From CAYQTO01 sp964420455 (GTDB lineage Bacteria > Sumerlaeota > Sumerlaeia > SLMS01), in contig CAYQTO010000044.1 in NCBI GenBank assembly GCA_964420455.1, positions 1 through 21,985 of the forward strand: a DNA stretch of 21,985 bases. The letters run 5' to 3'. The first letter of the stretch is position 1, and every line of letters starts with the position of its first letter. Both the position numbers and the translations under genes were made by a program. Below the pieces are notes generated by a model. It did not search any database. It was not told the DNA's origin and saw only the letters and a program-made list of their open reading frames with translations. Shown here piece after piece: positions 1-7,305 of the stretch.

Positions 1-1985
1 CCGCCGGAGCGGAAGTAGACCCGCCGACCGCCACTCTCCAGCACCATGTTGTTCGGCGCGTTCGGAAAGCACGTCGGCTCGGTGATGAACCCCTCGATGG
101 GATAGTTGAAGGTGTCGCCCTCGGTGGGAACAACGACGAGGGGGGAGACGCGGGCCTCGGTGCCGGGCTCGTGGAGACCCTTGGGCGAGTAGGACGCGAC
201 GTCGCCGGCGCGGCGACCAAAGTCGCGATAGAACGCCCGGTCAAAGGGGGTTGGGCCCTCGCTGCCGGGATCCGGGTCGGGACAGAACTCGACGCCCCGC
301 GGGTCCGCGTTGCCGCTCGCGCCGATGCCCAGGACGTTCTTCGCCAGTCCCGGCGTGCTCACCGTGTTGGTCCTCGGGATGAGGAATCCGTAGACGTGTT
401 CCCCAGCCGGGTCAAAGAGTGTGCTCGTCGGCGTCGTCTCCCCTGTGAAGACGCGTTCCCAACCGTTTCCGTAGCTCTCATAGCCGAAGCGGCCGGTGCC
501 GAAGACGAAGAGCGCGGGGCGCGCCTCCTCGTCCGGATGGTACGAAGGGAAGACCGCGGTCCGCGTCATGTAGTCGAAGAACCGGGCGAAGTCGTCGTAG
601 CTCCCACCGGTGGGATTGAGGGCGGGATCGAGTCGGTCGAAGCCGGGATCGGGAAAGCGCGTGTCCAGCTCATTGCCAAAGGCGGCACAGAACAGGCGCG
701 TCCCGGGCGTCCCGCCATCGATCCCGTCCAGGAGCCGCATCGCCCGATCCACCACCCAGTAGTGGTCCATCGGTTCGTATTCAACGCCGGGGTAGGTCAT
801 GTAGTAGCCGTCGTCCACCTCGTCGTACCACTTGGCGCTGCCCACGCGGCCAAACGGCGAGACCGAGAGTCCGTACCCGAGGCCCGTGGGAAGGTGGCGG
901 TTCGCCGCGCCGGTGCCGCCGTTGTAGCCGACGATCAGCGAAGCCACCCCGTGGCCATGGCGGAGGAAGTCGAAGCCGTCGCCGGTGGCGGCGAACTCCT
1001 CGAACGGTTGGGGGTAGGTCGAGGGATTGCCGGGGAGGAAGGCGTCGGGACCGCTGCCGTTCGACTGGCGAATCGCGTAGCGGAAGGAGTAGGCCACGCG
1101 CGGTGGCGCGTCGGGGTCACCGCGCTCATGAAAGTCCGGGTAGCCGACGGTGTCGTCGGGCGTATAGACAAACCGGTCCCCCGGCCCGCCGTCGCCCACT
1201 CCGGTGTCCAACACGCTGACGACCCGGTAGGCATCCGGATTCGTATAGACGGCTTGGCCGGGCACGAGATCGAGATGATCGCGAAGGAAGTCCAGGTACT
1301 GCAGGTCGTCCCGCCCTGTCCGGGCAGGGTCCGTGGGAGGCCCGGAAACGGGGGGCGTCTCCGGCTTTCCGTCATGGTCGAAGGGAGCGAACTGACCGGC
1401 GACGGCGAGGGCGCCGACCTCGCCATAGAATCGTGGGCCGAGGGCCGGCTCCATCGTCAGCACGGACTCGAGCGCCGCCACCTCCTGCAGCCGCGAAGCC
1501 TCCACCCGGGCCGAGACCATCGCATATCCGCGGACGGGGGTCTGGGGGATGCCAAGGGTGTCGGCCCAGTCGGAGAGTTGGGCGAGATCACCCGTGTAGG
1601 TCGGCGCATCGCGATAGATCCCAAGAAAGACCGGCACCCGGTCCCCGCCCGGATGGCGCAATGCCGGGTGGAGCTTCCACTCCGGCCGGTACGCGACCAC
1701 CCGGGCAACACGCGCGTCCGCCACCGCCGCCTCCAGCCCGGCGTTCTCCTCTGTATAGACAAACACTCCATTGACGTCCATGTTCCCGAGCACGTCCAGC
1801 CCCTCCTCGCGGAGCCAGGCCCGTTCCCCCGCCCCCGGCCGGCGGTGAAACTGGACGATCGAGAATCCCGGCATCAGCGCGTCACCCGCTTCCGCGCCCA
1901 CCGTGGCGTGGCGAAGGCGGACCGGTTCCAGCGCCGGGGCGAGGCCGGAGAGACAAAGGGCGAGAACGACGAGGGCTCTTCGCAT
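1..1985 (-). CDS. Secreted subtilisin-like serine protease (S8), C-terminus cut by window edge
   Basis: I translated this open-ended frame by hand. It starts at ATG 1985 and runs off the left edge after about 661 residues. A Sec signal peptide covers residues 1-18 (MRRALVVLALCLSGLAPA). The S8 catalytic Asp is D260 in VVSVLDTGVG, the catalytic His is H343 in RHGHGVASLI, and the oxyanion Asn is N438 in AAFGNE. The stretches VLGIGASGN and GDVASYSPKG match strands that normally precede the GTS(x)A serine motif. The window stops at ...VYFRSGG, so the catalytic Ser would fall just outside. The HGHG motif replaces the usual HGTH. Residues 30-180 resemble a propeptide or inhibitor-like region. A ribosome site (GAGGG, 7-base spacing) overlaps the stop of the upstream amidohydrolase gene, so the two are probably one operon. 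The protein presumably degrades proteins outside the cytoplasm; its substrate is unknown. Confidence 0.85.
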   Translation of the reverse strand, partial: MRRALVVLALCLSGLAPALEPVRLRHATVGAEAGDALMPGFSIVQFHRRPGAGERAWLREEGLDVLGNMDVNGVFVYTEENAGLEAAVADARVARVVAYRPEWKLHPALRHPGGDRVPVFLGIYRDAPTYTGDLAQLSDWADTLGIPQTPVRGYAMVSARVEASRLQEVAALESVLTMEPALGPRFYGEVGALAVAGQFAPFDHDGKPETPPVSGPPTDPARTGRDDLQYLDFLRDHLDLVPGQAVYTNPDAYRVVSVLDTGVGDGGPGDRFVYTPDDTVGYPDFHERGDPDAPPRVAYSFRYAIRQSNGSGPDAFLPGNPSTYPQPFEEFAATGDGFDFLRHGHGVASLIVGYNGGTGAANRHLPTGLGYGLSVSPFGRVGSAKWYDEVDDGYYMTYPGVEYEPMDHYWVVDRAMRLLDGIDGGTPGTRLFCAAFGNELDTRFPDPGFDRLDPALNPTGGSYDDFARFFDYMTRTAVFPSYHPDEEARPALFVFGTGRFGYESYGNGWERVFTGETTPTSTLFDPAGEHVYGFLIPRTNTVSTPGLAKNVLGIGASGNADPRGVEFCPDPDPGSEGPTPFDRAFYRDFGRRAGDVASYSPKGLHEPGTEARVSPLVVVPTEGDTFNYPIEGFITEPTCFPNAPNNMVLESGGRRVYFRSG

Positions 1986-1995
1986 GGCGGAACCC

Positions 1996-3318
1996 TCAGC
2001 CGCCTATCCTGCGCGGCGGCGCGGCGTTGGCGCGAGCCCGTTCAATCCGGAGGTGCTCGAAGGCGTTTCCGAAGGCAAGCCGGTCCAGCAACTCGTCCAG
2101 CTCGTCCTCGCGCAGCCATCGCTCCTCCACGAGTTCCGCAAGCGCCTGGGCGATCCCGCGGCGCGCAACCGACGCGTGCCCTGGAATCAGCTCCACCTGT
2201 CCGTAGTCGCCGCCAAAGATGAGCAGCTTGCTCGCCGAAACGCCCAACAGGAACTCTTTCACAAACCGCACCGTTGCCGCCGGGTTGATGATCCACGACC
2301 AACAAAGGTCGATCACCACGTTGGGGTAATGCTTGGCGAGTGCGATCGCCTCGTCCTGGTGGGGGTAGATCGAATGCATCACGATGAAGCGGGTTTCCGG
2401 ATGTGCGCGAGCGAGCGCGGCGAGGTGCGCCGGGTGCTGGGCGATGCGTTCCATCTGCATGCCGCCGTGGCCCGCCAGGTATCCAGCGTGGAGCTTCACC
2501 GGCAGGTCCTCTTCCCGCGCACGGCGCAGGCAATGATGAAAGAGCCAGTCCTCGAGCGGCTTTCGCCGTTCCCCGGCGAGCGTATAGCCGCTTTCGCGAA
2601 ACGCGTCAAAGGCCGCCCGCGCGTCTGCGGCGTCGACCTCCGCATAGTCCAGTGCGCGCAGGTAGGCTCCCTGATTCTTGATCGCCACGGCGCGCCGCCC
2701 GAAGTCCGCGAAGCAATGATCGACGAGGTCCACAAGCTCGTCGAACGAGCGAACACTCCGGCCGGTACGCTCCTCGAGCTTCTCCACCTGCGGATCCGTG
2801 CTCAACGTCAGGAAGCTCATGTCCTGCAGCAGAAGGTCCGGGTACTGCGACTCCCGAAAGACGACATCCTCGAAGCTGTTGACCTGCACATGGTCGAGCT
2901 TCGCCACATCGCGGAGAATGCCCCGATAGCATCCGGGCCGGAGCCGCTCGCCGATTCCGGCATTCACTTCCTCCCAGGTGTCGTCGTTCAGATCGGCCAC
3001 ATTGAAGAGCAGCCGCACGGCATCGCGGATCGCCTGGCCGTAGCCGGTGTGACGAACGGAAGGCCAGTAGCGGCGCAGAACGGCCCACTTGTCCGCGGCG
3101 GGCGTGTCGGCACGCTGCGTATAGACGAGCTCATCCTGGGTCATGCCCGCGGAGCGCATGTCCGAATCGATGTACATGCAGAAGAGGATGCCGATGTCAT
3201 GGAGGCGGTAGGTATCGCCCCCGGCGAGTCGGCTGTCCTCCTCTAGAAGGTGCTCGTGGCTGTCGACGAGATCCCGGCGCCAAAGCGCGTCGAGGAGTTG
3301 CGGGCGAAGATTGGCCAT
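1996..3318 (-). CDS. Amidohydrolase-2 family metal-dependent hydrolase
   Basis: This is a 440-residue cytoplasmic protein with the metal-site pattern of the amidohydrolase_2 (PF04909) TIM barrels. The HxH motif is H21 and H23 in DSHEHL, followed by H277 in KLHAGYL, H315 and H320 in VMHSIYPH, and D371 in IFGGDYG. The length and the long insertion between residues 40 and 260 resemble the uronate-isomerase-like branch more than the short decarboxylase branch. The substrate cannot be read from the sequence. A strong ribosome site (GGGAGG, about 7 bases before ATG 3318) supports the start. It is the first gene of a two-gene unit with the secreted S8 protease, whose start lies 10 bases after this stop. 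Confidence 0.85.
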   Translation of the reverse strand: MANLRPQLLDALWRRDLVDSHEHLLEEDSRLAGGDTYRLHDIGILFCMYIDSDMRSAGMTQDELVYTQRADTPAADKWAVLRRYWPSVRHTGYGQAIRDAVRLLFNVADLNDDTWEEVNAGIGERLRPGCYRGILRDVAKLDHVQVNSFEDVVFRESQYPDLLLQDMSFLTLSTDPQVEKLEERTGRSVRSFDELVDLVDHCFADFGRRAVAIKNQGAYLRALDYAEVDAADARAAFDAFRESGYTLAGERRKPLEDWLFHHCLRRAREEDLPVKLHAGYLAGHGGMQMERIAQHPAHLAALARAHPETRFIVMHSIYPHQDEAIALAKHYPNVVIDLCWSWIINPAATVRFVKEFLLGVSASKLLIFGGDYGQVELIPGHASVARRGIAQALAELVEERWLREDELDELLDRLAFGNAFEHLRIERARANAAPPRRIGG

Positions 3319-3401
3319 GGTCCCCCCTCCCGGAGGATGATGGACTCAAAGCCTCGCAGCGAGGGGCCGTGGGCGCAAGGCCAGGCCGGGGGGAACGGAA
3401 A

Positions 3402-3428
3402 GGCCCGCCCGGTTGAAGCGGGCGGGCC
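3402..3428 (-). terminator. Rho-independent terminator after the AhpD-like gene
   Basis: A perfect 10-bp GC stem (GGCCCGCCCG at 3402-3411, CGGGCGGGCC at 3419-3428) encloses a 7-base loop. Read on the minus strand it is followed by TTTCCGTT. It lies 27 bases beyond the stop of the AhpD-like gene and before the amidohydrolase start. The T-tract is short, so termination efficiency is uncertain. Confidence 0.7.
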
Positions 3429-3455
3429 GTGGTTCATCGCGGATGGGCCGGGGGC

Positions 3456-4001
3456 TCAGGCCCTGGAGAGTTCCGGCACCGCGGGGAAGTCCAGTGCCGT
3501 GTCGGCCACGTGGTTGATGAAGTTGGTGAAAACGTTGATGCTGACGACGGCAACGATCTCGGTGATCTCGCCATCGGTCCAGCCGGCGTCGCGGGCGGCC
3601 TTCAGGGTGTCGTCGGCAACGAAGCCGTTCTCTTTCACGATTTCTCGGGCGAGGCGGAGCGCCACATCGAGCTTGGCATCCTTCGAGGTGCCGCGCCGTG
3701 CGTCCATGACCTCCGCGTCGCTGAGGCCCATCATGGTGCCAATTTTTGTGTGCGCAGCGGCGCAGTAGGAGCAGTTGTTCTGCTCGGCGACGGCGAGAGC
3801 GATCGCCTCGCGGACCTTCCCGCTGATCGATGTGCCGCCGAGGGCTTGCGATCCCTGCAGATAGAAACCCAGCGTGGCAGGCGAGTTGGCCATGGTGGCG
3901 ATGATGTTGGGGATGTTGCCCATCTTCTTCTCGGCGGCTTCCAGCAGGGGTTTGCTGCCTTCCGGGGCGGTTTCCTTCGTGACGGGATTGATGCGGGGCA
4001 T
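3456..4001 (-). CDS. Carboxymuconolactone decarboxylase / AhpD-like protein
   Basis: This is a 181-residue, all-helical protein of the CMD/AhpD fold. The signature ExxxCxxCxxxH is complete: E73, C77, C80 and H84 in EQNNCSYCAAAH. In AhpD this set forms the thiol peroxidase-reductase active site, so a redox or peroxide-defence role is more likely than lactone decarboxylation. The second half (residues 100-175) carries the helices used for oligomer packing. A ribosome site AAAGGAG lies about 10 bases before ATG 4001. No peroxiredoxin partner (AhpC) is next to it. It lies 116 bases after the small membrane gene, so it could share a transcript with queC or have its own promoter; a terminator follows. 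Confidence 0.85.
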   Translation of the reverse strand: MPRINPVTKETAPEGSKPLLEAAEKKMGNIPNIIATMANSPATLGFYLQGSQALGGTSISGKVREAIALAVAEQNNCSYCAAAHTKIGTMMGLSDAEVMDARRGTSKDAKLDVALRLAREIVKENGFVADDTLKAARDAGWTDGEITEIVAVVSINVFTNFINHVADTALDFPAVPELSRA

Positions 4002-4117
4002 GAGGGGGTTGCTCCTTTGCTTGGTGTGCGGCGGCGGTCAAGGGATGCCGCCTGGGGCGGGTGCGCAACACAAGCGATGCCTACCCGGGATGGAGCGGTG
4101 AAATCCTGCCCGGTTGC

Positions 4118-4423
4118 TCACTGCCCGAAGGCAAACACCAGGAAGATATACACATAAGCCCCTGCCACGAACAGCGCGACGAGGAAGGGAAGGCACCCAA
4201 GGGCGAGCCCCGGCACCGTTTGCCATCGCGGCCGCCGCCACAGGCCTCCGACACACAGCAGAAAGCCCAAAAGCCACGCGCCCATGGCGAGGAAATGATA
4301 GGAGGAGAGGGGATCCGCCAGGGGGATCAGCGCCGTATAGACCATGGCTGGCAGCGCCATGATCACCATGATCCCGCCAGCCACCGCCGGGGGATTCCAA
4401 CGCGGGGTGGGTGTCCCGCTCAC
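4118..4423 (-). CDS. Small three-helix membrane protein coupled to queC
   Basis: I do not recognise this 101-residue protein. It has three hydrophobic segments at about residues 14-36, 43-61 and 72-98, with an RRPRW loop after the second, and no signal peptide. I chose GTG 4423 because it overlaps the TGA of queC as GTGA, a typical translational-coupling arrangement. The longer frame reaching back to 5059 lies entirely antisense-frame over queC and is not credible. Tight coupling suggests co-expression with queC. A role in transport of a queuosine precursor would be speculation; the sequence does not resemble the known QueT or YhhQ transporters as far as I can tell. It could equally be an unrelated housekeeping membrane protein. 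Confidence 0.65.
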   Translation of the reverse strand: MSGTPTPRWNPPAVAGGIMVIMALPAMVYTALIPLADPLSSYHFLAMGAWLLGFLLCVGGLWRRPRWQTVPGLALGCLPFLVALFVAGAYVYIFLVFAFGQ

Positions 4424-5112
4424 ACGGCGTACCTTGTGGGATCGGGGAGCCCCGCCTCGGCGAAGCCCTTCTTGCGGAGGAGGCACGAATCGCACTCGCC
4501 ACAGGCGGCGCCGTCCTCCGCCGGGTCGTAGCAGGAATGCGTGAGGGCGTAGTCCACGCCGAGCTGGTGCCCACGGCGGATGATCTGGGCCTTCGTCAGC
4601 TCGAGCAGGGGCGTCCGGATGCGGAGTCGGCCGCTCCCCTCGACACAGGCCTTCAGCGCCAGATTGGCCATCTGCTCGAAGGCCTTGATGTACTCCGGAC
4701 GGCAATCGGGATAGCCGCTGTAGTCGAGCGCGTTGACTCCGACAAAGATTTCGAACGCGCCGAGCACCTCGGCGAAAGCCAGGCCATAGGAAAGAAAGAC
4801 GGTGTTGCGGGCGGGGACGTAGGTGACCGGGATGTCGGCGGTCATCTGGGTATCGGTGCGGCCCTTGGGCACGGCGATGTCGGCCGTCAGGGCGGACCCT
4901 CCAAACTGGCGCAGGTCGATGTCCACCACCGCCAGATTCCCGACTTCCATCGCCTTTGCCACCGCCTCCGCCGCGGCCAGCTCGACCGCGTGCCGCTGGC
5001 CGTAACGAAAGGCCAGCGCGTGGACGTCGTAGCCCTCCGACCGGGCAATTGCCAGGCACGTGGCCGAGTCCAGCCCCCCACTCAGCAGCACCACCGCCTT
5101 CTCTCGGTTCAT
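4420..5112 (-). CDS. queC: 7-cyano-7-deazaguanine synthase
   Basis: QueC converts 7-carboxy-7-deazaguanine plus ammonia and ATP into preQ0, in the queuosine tRNA-modification pathway in the cytoplasm. The 230-residue product has the N-type ATP-pyrophosphatase loop SGGLDS (residues 11-16) and the C-terminal zinc cluster C194, C204, C207, C210. Both are diagnostic, and the length is normal for the family. I take ATG 5112 as the start rather than the in-frame GTG at 5121, because the GGGAGG ribosome site overlaps that GTG and is correctly spaced for the ATG. No queD, queE or queF is visible nearby, so the rest of the pathway must be elsewhere. The downstream small membrane gene overlaps its stop codon. 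Confidence 0.95.
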   Translation of the reverse strand: MNREKAVVLLSGGLDSATCLAIARSEGYDVHALAFRYGQRHAVELAAAEAVAKAMEVGNLAVVDIDLRQFGGSALTADIAVPKGRTDTQMTADIPVTYVPARNTVFLSYGLAFAEVLGAFEIFVGVNALDYSGYPDCRPEYIKAFEQMANLALKACVEGSGRLRIRTPLLELTKAQIIRRGHQLGVDYALTHSCYDPAEDGAACGECDSCLLRKKGFAEAGLPDPTRYAV

Positions 5113-5120
5113 TGCTTGCA

Positions 5121-5126
5121 CCTCCC
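5121..5126 (-). promoter_or_regulatory. Ribosome binding site deciding the queC start
   Basis: GGGAGG on the minus strand lies 8 bases before ATG 5112. It overlaps the alternative in-frame GTG at 5121, which rules that start out and shortens QueC by three residues. Confidence 0.75.
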
Positions 5127-5186
5127 GTTGGATCGGCGCCAGTTCTCGACCCCCGCCCTTACCGTGTCAAACCACCCGGTGCCTTC

Positions 5187-5789
5187 ATGCTGAACCTACC
5201 CAACACGCTCAGTCTGCTTCGGATCGTCCTCGTGCCCTTCTTTCTGGCGGCGCTGCTCCCGGGGCCGCTCGCGGGGATCGAGGCCGACGCGGTCCTTGTT
5301 GGCGGATACGTCGCCGCGGCGGTGCTGGCGGTTGCCGCCGCCGTTACCGACTACCTCGACGGTGTGATCGCCCGGCGCCGGAACCTGACGACGAATCTCG
5401 GCCGCCTGCTGGATCCCCTCGCGGACAAGGTCTTCGTCGCGGCCGCGCTGATTGCCCTCGTCGAATTGCGGGTCCTTCCCGCCTGGGCCGTCGTGCTGAT
5501 CATTGCCCGCGAGTTCCTCCTCACGGGCCTGCGGAGCATTGCCGCCGAGCAGGGTCGCGTGATCGCGGCGGACCCCCTCGGCAAGGCCAAGACGGTGCTC
5601 CAGTTCGCCCTGATCTTTGCCGGGATCGGGTGGCTGGCGGTCGGGCGGCTCGCCGGGCCGGAGTGGGCGGCCGGGACCGTCTGGATCGTCGATGTGCTGC
5701 TCGGCGTTGTCCTGGCGGTGACCGTTGCCAGCGGATGGAACTACCTCCGGGCGAACGCGGACGTCCTCCGGGAGCAGCCTGCCAACTAG
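5187..5789 (+). CDS. pgsA: CDP-diacylglycerol--glycerol-3-phosphate 3-phosphatidyltransferase
   Basis: PgsA makes phosphatidylglycerophosphate from CDP-diacylglycerol and glycerol-3-phosphate at the inner membrane. The 200-residue protein shows the complete CDP-alcohol phosphotransferase motif: D55, D58, G59, A62, R63, G72, D76 and D80. It also has an N-terminal NLPNxLxLxR segment and about five hydrophobic helices. The sequence fits PgsA better than phosphatidylserine synthase, from the NLPNTLSLLR start and the length. I see no clear Shine-Dalgarno before ATG 5187; upstream codons are in frame, but no better start is apparent. It is transcribed divergently from queC across a 74-base gap. It ends with TAG, which shows that TAG is an ordinary stop in this genome. 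Confidence 0.93.
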   Translation: MLNLPNTLSLLRIVLVPFFLAALLPGPLAGIEADAVLVGGYVAAAVLAVAAAVTDYLDGVIARRRNLTTNLGRLLDPLADKVFVAAALIALVELRVLPAWAVVLIIAREFLLTGLRSIAAEQGRVIAADPLGKAKTVLQFALIFAGIGWLAVGRLAGPEWAAGTVWIVDVLLGVVLAVTVASGWNYLRANADVLREQPAN

Positions 5790-5809
5790 GGCTCCGCCTT
5801 CCTCCTGTC

Positions 5810-5898
5810 AGGTTCATTTTTCCCGGTTTAACGTTCTGTGCTCCGAAATCGGGCGATGCCGCGAAATGAGCCCGGAAAAAGCCCGAAAAAGTGAACCT
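5810..5898. repeat. Imperfect inverted repeat in the pgsA downstream gap
   Basis: In the 216-base gap 5790-6005, AGGTTCA (5810-5816) is mirrored by TGAACCT (5892-5898). Facing T-rich (TTTTT) and A-rich (AAAAA) tracts lie inside. Two CCCG(G)AAAAAG blocks sit side by side at 5871-5891. A small perfect hairpin, TTCCAC-TTCC-GTGGAA, follows at 5898-5913. The gap has no gene that I can support. The repeat could be a pgsA mRNA 3' structure or an operator for the next gene. No T-tract follows on the plus strand, so it is not a standard terminator. Confidence 0.4.
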
Positions 5899-6005
5899 TC
5901 CACTTCCGTGGAATGCGATTGTTCTTGGCGGAAGCCATCGATGGGTTCCATGTTTCCCGCGCTGGGACCATCGATACCGGGTCCCTGCTCACCGGAGACC
6001 AGACC

Positions 6006-7214
6006 ATGTTTCGCCTTACCCGCCCGTGGCTCGGAGCCTCGGCGCCCCTCCTCGCCATGCTCTTTCTCCTGTCGATCCCCGCTGCCGTCCCAGCGCAATA
6101 CACCATCCATACGTGGGAGTCCTTCGAGCAGGGCCGGATCCCACAGAACCTTTTTCTCGGTCACGACGCCAACGATCAATCGGTGCGGGTGCTGCCGCTC
6201 CAGGGGGCCGGGGTGCCCCCCCGGCTGACGGCGGGCGTGGCCGCTGTCGAGTGTGGCCGCGGCGGCCTCCTTTTCCAGCCCAGCGACGAGACCCCCCACC
6301 TCAGCCTTTTCTCGCCGGTGTCCCTCAATCGCCGGCAACTGGGCCAGAACGGACGCGCCCTCTACCAGGCCGACATCTATCTTCCGGCGCCCGGCCAGCC
6401 GGTTCCCAACGTCTCCCTCGTCGCCCACGGCCTCGCCTCCGACGGCTCCACCACCTATCGCTTCTATCGGTTCGGCGTGCTCGAGGGGGGCGAGCGGGTC
6501 TTCTTCTCCTTCACCGACAACGAGCCCCAGCCGACCATCTATCACAGCCAGTTGCTGGCGGAACTCGGGCTCGAGCGGCCCGGCTGGGCCCGGTTCCAGA
6601 TCATCTTCATCGGCCAAGACCAGATCTTCTGCGCGGTCAACGGCGAGCCCACCTCCTTCTCGCCGATTGCGGAAAACACCCATCAGGTTCTCAACGCCGG
6701 GCTCATGGTCACCAGCCCGGAACTTGGGGCGCCGGCGATCGCCGACAACCTGTCAATCCAGTGGACCCCGCGCCAGGCACCCCTCCCCGAATCGCCCTGG
6801 AAGACACTTCCCGCCGACGCCACCTCGCCCAACACGACCCCTTTCGAGACCGGTCGCGAGGTCGTCTGGCTGACAAACCCGTCGGAGGCTTGGCAGCGCG
6901 CCGCCTCCCAGCGCCGCCCCCTCCTCGTCAACTTTACCGTCCCCAACATCTCCCCCACCCGCTACCTCAACGGCCTCGCTCCCAACACCGGCGAGGTCCA
7001 CGAACTGCTCAACCGCTTCGTCCTTCTGCGGATCGATGCCAACCAGCTGCAGGGCGGCACCCTCGCCCAGCGCTTCGACGTGGTCCGCACGCCGACGCTT
7101 CTGGTCCTCGGCCCCGACGGCAAGGAGGACCGGCGCGTCACCGTCATCCCCAACCAGACCACCTGGCCGGAACTCGAGCGCTTCCTCTCGCCGACCACCA
7201 ACGCAGGCGGCTGA
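6006..7214 (+). CDS. Secreted protein: jelly-roll-like N-domain plus thioredoxin-like fold lacking CxxC
   Basis: I chose ATG 6006 (GGAG 8 bases upstream) because it opens directly into a signal peptide (residues 1-30, ending VPA). The longer frame from 5913 would bury it. The mature part has two regions. Residues 31-255 are beta-rich and contain a long run of alternating strands, similar to concanavalin/LamG-like jelly rolls. Residues 295-395 look like a thioredoxin fold: a helix AWQRAAS, strand PLLVNF, helix VHELLNRF, strand VLLRIDA, and the cis-proline strand RTPTLLVLGPDG (P363). The position where CxxC would sit reads VPNISP, so the redox cysteines are absent and oxidoreductase activity is unlikely. 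The 402-residue product is probably periplasmic or extracellular with a binding or scaffold role. It ends at a strong terminator. Confidence 0.7.
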   Translation: MFRLTRPWLGASAPLLAMLFLLSIPAAVPAQYTIHTWESFEQGRIPQNLFLGHDANDQSVRVLPLQGAGVPPRLTAGVAAVECGRGGLLFQPSDETPHLSLFSPVSLNRRQLGQNGRALYQADIYLPAPGQPVPNVSLVAHGLASDGSTTYRFYRFGVLEGGERVFFSFTDNEPQPTIYHSQLLAELGLERPGWARFQIIFIGQDQIFCAVNGEPTSFSPIAENTHQVLNAGLMVTSPELGAPAIADNLSIQWTPRQAPLPESPWKTLPADATSPNTTPFETGREVVWLTNPSEAWQRAASQRRPLLVNFTVPNISPTRYLNGLAPNTGEVHELLNRFVLLRIDANQLQGGTLAQRFDVVRTPTLLVLGPDGKEDRRVTVIPNQTTWPELERFLSPTTNAGG

Positions 7215-7241
7215 GCACAACGCCCTCTCGCTTCAGGAAAA

Positions 7242-7271
7242 ACCGGCCCGGGAGCATCCTCCCGGGCCGGT
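7242..7271. terminator. Bidirectional rho-independent terminator between convergent genes
   Basis: CCGGCCCGGGA (7243-7253) pairs perfectly with TCCCGGGCCGG (7260-7270) around the loop GCATCC. A further A-T pair at 7242/7271 extends the stem. The plus strand continues into CGCCTTTTT (7272-7280), and the minus strand runs out into TTTTT (from 7241 downward). It therefore serves both the plus gene ending at 7214 and the minus gene ending at 7306. Confidence 0.9.
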
Positions 7272-7305
7272 CGCCTTTTTCGCACACATCCCCCATCCGG
7301 CGGCT

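Noticed and set aside
171..3246. Long plus-strand frames (171-2222 and 1903-3246) over the protease and amidohydrolase genes
   Set aside because: They are antisense to genes with clear catalytic motifs. Their products are Arg/Pro/Ala-rich with no domain, as expected from GC-rich shadow frames.
4424..5059. N-terminal extension of the small membrane protein to 5059
   Set aside because: It is a shadow frame over queC. The GTG overlapping the queC stop gives a clean three-helix protein.
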